The translations under genes were made by a program, and so were the position numbers. A stretch of DNA of 13,160 nt, taken from NCBI GenBank assembly GCA_005893185.1, contig VBOS01000048.1, positions 1-13,160 on the forward strand, read 5' to 3'. Positions 7,722-13,160 of this stretch are shown here, piece by piece. Positions within the stretch are counted from its first letter, which is position 1; every line of letters begins with the position of its first letter. The notes below the pieces were generated by a model. The model saw only the letters and a list, made by a program, of their open reading frames with translations. It had not been told where the DNA came from and did no database searches. This stretch comes from Candidatus Eiseniibacteriota bacterium. Its GTDB lineage: Bacteria > Eisenbacteria > RBG-16-71-46.

Positions 7722-10700
7722 CCTGCCCGCTACCCGACCGCCGCCGTCTCCGGCTTGCGCGCCTCCGGCACTTCCGGCTTCGGAACCAGCGCAGGCGGCC
7801 TCCGCCGTCCGCCGAGCAGCCGACCACCGCGAGCCCCAGCGGGCGGCGCGACTCCGAGCCGGCGCCGAAGCCGACGGCGATCGGCAGCGTGCCCATGAGC
7901 GCGGCCATGGTGGTCATCATGATCGGGCGGAAGCGGATGAGGCAGGCCTCGACGATCGCATCGCGCGGCGTCTTGCCCTCGTTGCGCTCCGCGTCGAGGG
8001 CGAAGTCGATCATCATGATCGCGTTCTTCTTCACGAGCCCGACCAGCAGCACGACGCCCACGTAGGCGTAGATGTTGAGCTCGGTGCGGAAGACGAGGAG
8101 GGTGAGGAGGGCGCCGAAGCCGGCAAACGGCAGCCCCGAGAGGATCGTGAGCGGGTGGATGAAGCTCTCGTACAGGACCCCGAGCACGAGATAGATCACG
8201 AGCACAGCCAGCAGCAGCAGAATGCCCAATCCCTGCTGGCTCGACTGGAAGACCTGAGCCGTGCCGGCGAAGGTGGTGGTGATGGTCGAGGGCAGGGTCT
8301 CGCGCGACGCGCGCTGCACGGCGTCCACCGCCTGCCCGAGCGACGTGCCCGGGCGCAGGTTGAAGGACAGCGTGACCGCCGGGATCTGCCCCTGATGGTT
8401 GACGCTCATCGGGCCGACGCCGGGCGAGAGCCGCGCCACGGCGGAGAGCGGCACGAGCGCACCGCCCCGCCCTTCCACGTACAGGCTCTGCAGCGCCGAG
8501 AGGTCGCGCTGGAACTCGGGCAACAGCTCGAGAATCACCCAGTACTGGTCGTTGGGGGTGAAGATGGTCGAGACCTGGCGCGAGCCGTAGGCGTCGTACA
8601 GCGCCTGCTCGATCTGCTCGGCAGTGACGCCCAGCGCGGCGGCGCGCTCGCGATCGATCTCCACGTTTACCTGCGGGTTCGCGATCTGGAGGTCGGTGGT
8701 GACGTCCTGGAGGCCGGGCAGGTCGCGCAGCTTGGCGAGCAGATCGTTCGATGAGGCATAGAGCGCATCCTGCTCGGTGCCCATGAGCGTGTATTGGTAC
8801 TGGCTCTTGGAGGAGCGGGCGCCGACGTTGATCACGGGCGGGTTCTGGAGATACGTTCGGATTCCCGGCACGCGCGCGAGCTTGGGCTGGAGCTCCTTGA
8901 TCACCTCGTCCGCCGAGAGCTTGCGCTGCGAGCGCGGCTTCAGGCGGATGATGACGCGCCCCGCGTTCGAGTTCGTGCTGCCTCCCCCGCCTCCGGCGAC
9001 CGACATGAAGGAGGCGATGTTGGGGTCCTTCCCCACGACCGCCGCGACCGCCTTCTGGTGAGCGACCATGGCGTCGTACGACGTTCCCTCCGCGGCCTCC
9101 GTGGTGGCGACGATCCGCCCGGTGTCCTCGCTCGGGATGAAGCCCTTCGGCACCCACATGAAGAGCACGGCCGTGCCGAGCAGGACGGCGGCGGAGAACG
9201 CGAGCGCGGCGCGGCGGTGGTTCATCACCCATCGCAGCGTGCGCCCATAGAAGTTCACCGAGCGCTGGTAGACGCCCTCGATCGCGGCGTAGGTGCGCCC
9301 ATGCACCTCCGCGTGCTCGGCCTTGAGGAACCGGCTGCACAGCATGGGCGTGAGGGTGAGCGAGACCAGGCCCGAGACCAGGATCGCGGCGCTGATCGTG
9401 ACCGCGAACTCGTGGAACAGCCGGCCCATGAGGCCGCCCATCAGCAGCACCGGGATGAACACCGCGACCAGCGAGACCGTCATGGACACGATCGTGAACC
9501 CGATCTCGCGCGAGCCGTCGAGCGCCGCCCGCATGGGCGGCTTCCCGGCCTCGATGTGACGGTGGATGTTCTCGAGCATCACGATGGCGTCGTCCACGAC
9601 GAAGCCGACCGAGAGCGTGAGCGCCATGAGCGACAGGTTGTCGAGGCTGTAGCCCATCTGGTGCATCACCGCGAAGGTCCCGACCACCGAGAGCGGCAGC
9701 GACAGGCTGGGGATCACGGTGGCCGGCAGGTTGCGCAGGAACAGGAAGATCACCATCACGACCAGGGCCAGGGTGAGCAGCAGCGTGAACTGGACGTCGT
9801 GCACCGAGCGGCGAATCGACTCCGAGCGGTCGTAAAGAGTGTTGATCTCGACCGAAGCGGGGAGCTGGGGCTTCACCTTCTCGAGCAGGTCGAGCACCGC
9901 GCTGGCGACCTCGACGGTGTTGGTCCCCGGCTGGCGCTGGACCGCGAGCGTGATGCTGCGATTGTCCCCGAACCAGCTCGCGACCTTGTTGACCTGCACG
10001 TCGTCGAGCACACGGCCGAGATCGCGCACCCTCACCGGGGCGCCGTTCCGGTAGCTGACCACGACGTCGCCGAACTCCCGGGCGTTGCCGAGCTGTCCGT
10101 TCGCCATCACCGCCGCCGCGCGGCTGGGGCCCCACAGGATCCCGGTCGGGAGATTCACGTTCGCGTCCTGCACGGCGTTCGTCACGTCGCCGATCGGGAT
10201 GCCGCGTGACGAGAGCGCGCGCGGATCGAGCTGGATGCGCACCGCGTATTTCTGAGCCCCGAACACGGAGACCTGCGCCACGCCCTTCACCATCGAGATG
10301 CGTTGCGCCAGCCAGTTCTCGGCGTACTCGTCGAGCTGGGACAGCGACAACATCTTCGAGCTGAGGACGAGGAAGAGAATCGGCTGGTCCGCCGGGTTGA
10401 CCTTCTGGTACGAAGGGGGCGTGAGGCCGGTCGGCAGCGAGCGCAGCGTCTTGGTGATCGCGGCCTGCACGTCTTGAGCGGCTGCGTCGATGTTGCGGTC
10501 GAGCGCGAACTGGAGCGTGATCGAGCAGCTGCCCTGGGAGCTCGAAGATGTCATGGCGTCGAGCCCGGCGATGGTGGTGAACTGTTTCTCGAGCGGGGTG
10601 GCCACAGCCGATGCCATGGTCTCGGGGCTCGCGCCGGGGAGGCCTGCGCTCACCGAGATCACGGGGTAGTCGACGTTCGGAAGGTCGCTCACCGGGAGCT

Positions 10701-10791
10701 GCGTGTAGCCCAGCACTCCGAAGAGCAGCACGCCGGACATCACAAGCGTGGTCATGACCGGCCGGCGGATGAAGAGTTCGGAGATGCTCAA
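7606..10791 (-). CDS. RND efflux transporter (MdtB/MdtC/AcrB type), 3' end frameshifted, last helix missing
   Basis: This is an inner-membrane proton-driven efflux pump subunit. The N-terminus MSISELFIRRPV, the GSCSITLQF segment, DRS...SIRRSVHDVQ, the helix-4 pair Asp400-Asp401 in VGFVVDDAIVMLEN, and the late MMTTMAALMGTLPIAVGFGAG segment identify the family. The pump is normal up to VVG at residue 991. It should then continue with the last helix (family pattern GLxxSQLLTLYTTPVVYLYLDR). Instead the frame runs into 70 unrelated Arg/Ser/Cys-rich residues, ending at 7606 inside the TPR gene. The neighbouring frame reads LLGGRRRPPALVPKPEVPEA... to a TAG at 7730, which looks like the native tail. 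The gene is therefore probably non-functional or mis-assembled. The start is TTG at 10791, backed by GGGAGGA five bases upstream, and overlaps the adaptor stop by four bases. Substrates are unknown. Confidence 0.9.
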   Translation of the reverse strand: MSISELFIRRPVMTTLVMSGVLLFGVLGYTQLPVSDLPNVDYPVISVSAGLPGASPETMASAVATPLEKQFTTIAGLDAMTSSSSQGSCSITLQFALDRNIDAAAQDVQAAITKTLRSLPTGLTPPSYQKVNPADQPILFLVLSSKMLSLSQLDEYAENWLAQRISMVKGVAQVSVFGAQKYAVRIQLDPRALSSRGIPIGDVTNAVQDANVNLPTGILWGPSRAAAVMANGQLGNAREFGDVVVSYRNGAPVRVRDLGRVLDDVQVNKVASWFGDNRSITLAVQRQPGTNTVEVASAVLDLLEKVKPQLPASVEINTLYDRSESIRRSVHDVQFTLLLTLALVVMVIFLFLRNLPATVIPSLSLPLSVVGTFAVMHQMGYSLDNLSLMALTLSVGFVVDDAIVMLENIHRHIEAGKPPMRAALDGSREIGFTIVSMTVSLVAVFIPVLLMGGLMGRLFHEFAVTISAAILVSGLVSLTLTPMLCSRFLKAEHAEVHGRTYAAIEGVYQRSVNFYGRTLRWVMNHRRAALAFSAAVLLGTAVLFMWVPKGFIPSEDTGRIVATTEAAEGTSYDAMVAHQKAVAAVVGKDPNIASFMSVAGGGGGSTNSNAGRVIIRLKPRSQRKLSADEVIKELQPKLARVPGIRTYLQNPPVINVGARSSKSQYQYTLMGTEQDALYASSNDLLAKLRDLPGLQDVTTDLQIANPQVNVEIDRERAAALGVTAEQIEQALYDAYGSRQVSTIFTPNDQYWVILELLPEFQRDLSALQSLYVEGRGGALVPLSAVARLSPGVGPMSVNHQGQIPAVTLSFNLRPGTSLGQAVDAVQRASRETLPSTITTTFAGTAQVFQSSQQGLGILLLLAVLVIYLVLGVLYESFIHPLTILSGLPFAGFGALLTLLVFRTELNIYAYVGVVLLVGLVKKNAIMMIDFALDAERNEGKTPRDAIVEACLIRFRPIMMTTMAALMGTLPIAVGFGAGSESRRPLGLAVVGCSADGGGRLRWFRSRKCRRRASRRRRRSGSGQDEIPSVRARCRSCVLRLDGWRSPLGRRPGPDSGSVSHP
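7730..7827 (-). other. Frameshift/deletion junction and displaced native C-terminus of the RND pump
   Basis: Codons for Val-Val-Gly end at 7819. From 7819 downward, in the frame shifted by one base, 29 codons (CTG CTC GGC GGA ...) encode a basic, Pro-rich tail (RRRPPALVPKPEVPEARKPE) and stop with TAG at 7732-7730, eight bases before the TPR start. The distance and tail type fit an RND C-terminus just after the final helix. The lost piece must have length 3k+1; from the family pattern it is about 22 codons plus one base. GTCGGC at the junction could be where a short repeat (TCGGC, as in Gly or Asp-Arg codons) recombined. Whether this is a mutation or an assembly error cannot be seen from the sequence. 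Confidence 0.7.
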
Positions 10792-11945
10792 GGCGTTCCT
10801 CCCGACGGAGCGCGCACCATCACGCGGGCGCCCGGCGACAGCCGGAACTGCCCGTCCGTGACCACGGTCTCGCCCGGCTCGAGCCCACCCGCGAGCACCG
10901 CCATCTCGTCCACCGTCCGGCTCACCTGGACCGGACGGGCCGTGACGGTCGAATCCGGGTTCAGCACATAGACGAACGTACCCGCCTGCCCGGTTGCGAC
11001 CGCGGGCGCCGGGACCACGGTCGCCTTGGGCTCGGTGTAGAGAACGAGCCGAACGTCCACGAACTGTCCGGGCACGAGGAGTCCGTCGCGGTTTTGCAGC
11101 TCACCTTTGAGGAGCAGCGTGCCGCTCGCGGGATCCACCGCGTTGTCGACGAACGCCAGGGGGCCCTCGCGGGACACCGTGTCCTGCGCGGGCAGCGTCA
11201 CGATCACGCGCGTTCCGGCGCCGCGATAGCGCTGCACCAGCGGGACTTCGCTCACCGGCACGGTGAATCGCACGCGCACCGGGCTCTGCTGGTTGATCGT
11301 GATCAGCGGATCGCTGGTGGCCGACTTCACGTAATCGCCCTCGTGCGCCATGAGACGGCCGGTGCGTCCCGAGATCGGCGCCCGGATCGACGCGTACTCC
11401 AGGTTGAGCCGCGCGGTCTCGACCGCGGCCGAGTCGCCGAGCAGGTTCGCCTCCGCCGTTTCGGCGGTCGAGCGCTTCTGGTCCCAATCGGCCTGGGAGA
11501 GGGCGCCCTGCGCGATCAAAGCCCGCCCCCGCTCCGCGTCGAGCCGAGCGACCTCGGCCTGCTCGCGGCTGCGCGCGAGGGCCGCACGCGCCTGATCGAG
11601 CTCGGCGCGGAACGATCGGTGATCCAGCTCGAACAGCACCTGGCCCTGCTGCACCTGATCCCCCTCGCGGAAGGCGACGCGCGTGATGACGCCGCCGACC
11701 TGCGAGCCCACCGCCGCCGTCTGCAAGGGCTCGACCGTGCCGGTGGCCTGGAGGGCGAACGGCATCGCGCGCTGAGCTGCGGTCGCGACCGTCACCGCCA
11801 CGCGCGGGGCGCGCGGGCCCTGCCGGGCGGCGCAGCCAGGCAGCAAGGCGCACGTGGCGATCGCGAGGAACGCAGCGGCGGCCGCGCCAAGACGCCACGC
11901 GCGGCGAGAGCGCGTGGGTGGGATCGGCGTCACAGGACCAGACAT
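10788..11945 (-). CDS. RND efflux periplasmic adaptor (membrane fusion protein), lipoprotein
   Basis: From the ATG at 11945 the product is 385 residues. It has a basic N-region, a hydrophobic stretch and the lipobox LLPGC with Cys38, so it is probably anchored to the inner membrane by lipid. The adaptor domains follow in order. The first half of the barrel-sandwich (GSQVGGVITRVAFREGDQV, 80-98) is followed by a coiled-coil hairpin at about 112-180, rich in Ala, Arg, Glu and Gln. The second barrel-sandwich half is SIRAPISGRTG (186-196). Beta-barrel and membrane-proximal domains extend to the end. Known for the family: it links the RND pump to an outer-membrane channel. The stop codon overlaps the pump start by four bases (TTGA), so the two are co-translated. 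No channel gene is present in the window. A GTG at 11987 would add 14 residues but has no ribosome binding site. Confidence 0.92.
   Translation of the reverse strand: MSGPVTPIPPTRSRRAWRLGAAAAAFLAIATCALLPGCAARQGPRAPRVAVTVATAAQRAMPFALQATGTVEPLQTAAVGSQVGGVITRVAFREGDQVQQGQVLFELDHRSFRAELDQARAALARSREQAEVARLDAERGRALIAQGALSQADWDQKRSTAETAEANLLGDSAAVETARLNLEYASIRAPISGRTGRLMAHEGDYVKSATSDPLITINQQSPVRVRFTVPVSEVPLVQRYRGAGTRVIVTLPAQDTVSREGPLAFVDNAVDPASGTLLLKGELQNRDGLLVPGQFVDVRLVLYTEPKATVVPAPAVATGQAGTFVYVLNPDSTVTARPVQVSRTVDEMAVLAGGLEPGETVVTDGQFRLSPGARVMVRAPSGGTP
10797..10803 (-). promoter_or_regulatory. Ribosome binding site deciding the TTG start of the RND pump
   Basis: GGGAGGA on the minus strand lies five bases before TTG at 10791. 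It lies within the last codons of the adaptor gene. It supports the rare TTG start, which also gives the family-typical N-terminus SISELFIRRPV. Confidence 0.7.
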
Positions 11946-12044
11946 CGGGTCGGGGCTCTCCGTACTCGCAGGCCACGGCGATTGCACGCCGTAACAGCCG
12001 TACCAGCGTACATTCCAGTCTACCGCACCCTCGAGGGGAGGACG

Positions 12045-12458
12045 TCACACCTCGAGCGCCTGCGCCGCCTTCTCGAAGTCCTCCGAGCGCACATAGATGA
12101 TGTAGCCGTAGCCGCCGCGGCCGTCGGTCACGCCGGTGGAAGCGTACACGTCCACATTCGCGTGGTGCAGCTTGGAGTGCAGGCGCGCGAGCACGCCGAT
12201 CTCGTCGTCCCCCTGGACCAGGAGCGCCCTGTGCGGTCCGTCCAGGGCGACGCCCGCCTGCTGAGCCACGTTCCTCATCCTGGCCGCGTCGACCGGGAAC
12301 AGGGTGAGCTGCGTTCGCATCGTTCCGGTCGGCAGCGCAGTAATGGCGATGAGGTTCACTCCCTGGGCCGCGAGCTGGGACAGAAGCTCGTAGGCCTCTC
12401 CGGGATGGTCCTCGACCGCTGCGTAGAAATATTCGGCGCGACGAATGGTGTAGGCCAT
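12045..12458 (-). CDS. Stand-alone tandem ACT-domain protein
   Basis: This 137-residue protein starts at an ATG preceded by GGAGAG six bases upstream. It consists of two ACT-like beta-alpha-beta units and no catalytic domain. The first spans about residues 9-68 (YFYAAVEDHPGEAYELLSQL, then GVNLIAITALP). The second spans about 78-137 (LLVQGDDEIGVLARLHSKL, then NVDVYASTGV and GYGYIIYV). Each has the typical Gly between strand 1 and helix 1 (Gly20 in DHPGE, Gly88 in DDEIG). Known for the fold: binding of amino acids or other small molecules to control enzymes or regulators, often as dimers. The ligand and partner are not visible. It lies 63 bases after the response regulator and 99 bases before the adaptor, on the same strand, so it may be co-transcribed with either. 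A role in regulating efflux is speculation. Confidence 0.85.
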   Translation of the reverse strand: MAYTIRRAEYFYAAVEDHPGEAYELLSQLAAQGVNLIAITALPTGTMRTQLTLFPVDAARMRNVAQQAGVALDGPHRALLVQGDDEIGVLARLHSKLHHANVDVYASTGVTDGRGGYGYIIYVRSEDFEKAAQALEV

Positions 12459-12521
12459 GGCGGGCTCTCCGCGAGCAGCGTCATTTTCTCGCCCCTACCG
12501 GCGCGGCGCAAATCGCCCGGT

Positions 12522-13160
12522 CTAGAGCAGCTCGCGAAGCCGTGCGTAGCCCGCCCGGCTGAGCGGGAGCTGCCGGCCGTCGTGCAGGATCGCCACGCGG
12601 CTGTCCTTGGCGTAGGGCTCGATGCGGGCGAGGCGCTCGATGTTGAGCACGTACGAGCGATGGATGCGGACGAAGCGCCCGGGATCGAGGCCGGCCGCGA
12701 CCTCGGCGAGCGGCCGCGGCTTGAGATGCATCTTGCCCTCGGCGTGGATCGCGGCGTAATCGTCCTGCGCCTCGATCCAGTCGAGGCGCTGGACGGGGAT
12801 CACGTGGACGCGGGCGCCGTCCTTGACCAGAATGCGCTCCAGGAACTGACCCGGGGCGCGCGCCGCAGCTGCCAGCGAAAGGGCCGACGGCGTGGCCGGG
12901 ACCTTGGGATCGTCCGCGAGCCGCGCGCGTGCGTGCGCGAGCGCCTCGGCAAGCCTTTCGCGCGAGACCGGCTTCAGCACGTAGTCCACCGCGTGGACCT
13001 CGAACGCCTTGAGCGCGTACTCGTCGTAGGCGGTGACGAACACCACGGCCGGCGGCCGCTCGAGCAGCTCCAGCACCTCGAAGCCGTCGAGCTTGGGCAT
13101 CTGCACGTCGAGCAGCACGAGATCGGGCGAGAGCTCGCCGATCGCCTTGACGGCCTCGAA
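12522..13160 (-). CDS. LytTR-family response regulator (5' partial)
   Basis: The frame is open to the window edge, so the N-terminus is missing; 212 residues are visible. The receiver domain shows the phospho-acceptor Asp in LVLLDVQMPKLDGFE (bases 13107-13109). The conserved Thr in FVTAYDEYALKAF and the Lys in DYVLKP complete the receiver signature. After a linker rich in Ala, the C-terminal third is a LytTR DNA-binding domain: ILVKDG, then WIEAQDDYAAIH, then FVRIHRSYVLNIERL, ending in GRQLPLSRAGYARLRELL. Known for the family: phosphorylation by a LytS-like sensor kinase, then binding to direct repeats upstream of target genes. The kinase gene is probably just beyond the window edge. Targets cannot be read here. 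The ACT protein and efflux operon follow on the same strand. Confidence 0.93.
   Translation of the reverse strand, partial: FEAVKAIGELSPDLVLLDVQMPKLDGFEVLELLERPPAVVFVTAYDEYALKAFEVHAVDYVLKPVSRERLAEALAHARARLADDPKVPATPSALSLAAAARAPGQFLERILVKDGARVHVIPVQRLDWIEAQDDYAAIHAEGKMHLKPRPLAEVAAGLDPGRFVRIHRSYVLNIERLARIEPYAKDSRVAILHDGRQLPLSRAGYARLRELL

Noticed and set aside
7828..10135. Long alternate minus-strand frame (7730-10135) inside the RND gene
   Set aside because: Only its last 29 codons look real, as the displaced pump tail. The rest is a shadow of the RND coding frame.
8794..10209. 471-residue plus-strand frame inside the RND gene
   Set aside because: It is antisense to well-conserved RND sequence and has no recognisable domain.
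11946..12044. Promoter for the adaptor-pump operon (TACGCT-like -10 near 12005)
   Set aside because: No -35 hexamer at 16-18 bases and no other supporting signal. The operon could be read from further upstream.
1..13160. CRISPR, tRNA, mobile element or toxin-antitoxin content
   Set aside because: I saw no regular repeats, no tRNA-like cloverleaf, no transposase or integrase motifs and no small paired genes. GC content and codon use appear uniform throughout.

Overview
The window is very GC-rich chromosomal DNA from a Gram-negative-type bacterium. The evidence for that is an RND efflux pump with a lipoprotein adaptor, a LytTR response regulator and a lipid/polysaccharide ABC exporter. The combination of roughly 70% GC, large TPR proteins and surface-polysaccharide genes would suit a deep-branching phylum such as Acidobacteriota, Gemmatimonadota or Eisenbacteria. 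No rRNA or tRNA is present, so taxonomy cannot be settled here. I see no tRNA, CRISPR array, insertion sequence, integrase or phage gene. The many long open frames on opposite strands are GC-driven shadows.

Left part (1-5858), surface polysaccharide or glycolipid region. Four genes run on the + strand: the 3' end of a family-2 glycosyltransferase, an MsbA-like ABC exporter with its own strong ribosome binding site, an unrecognised 186-residue four-helix membrane protein, and a left-handed beta-helix acyltransferase. They converge, with a 19-base gap, on a minus-strand Wzx/MATE-type polysaccharide flippase. Together they look like one edge of a cluster that builds, decorates and exports a cell-surface glycan.

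Right part (6030-13160), efflux and regulation, all on the minus strand. In transcription order: a LytTR response regulator (5' end outside the window), a stand-alone tandem-ACT protein, an RND periplasmic adaptor lipoprotein, an RND inner-membrane transporter and a secreted TPR protein. The adaptor and transporter overlap by four bases (TTGA). The TPR start lies eight bases after what should be the transporter's stop, so adaptor, transporter and TPR protein form one operon. No outer-membrane channel gene is present in the window.

The most notable irregularity is at the 3' end of the RND transporter. The expected last transmembrane helix is missing, and the reading frame shifts at about 7819-7823. 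A plausible native C-terminal tail continues in the neighbouring frame to a stop at 7730. This looks like a small internal deletion (length 3k+1) or an assembly error. I found no convincing new multi-gene system. The best candidates for a second look are the broken pump and its coupled His-rich TPR partner, followed by the unrecognised 186-residue membrane protein.
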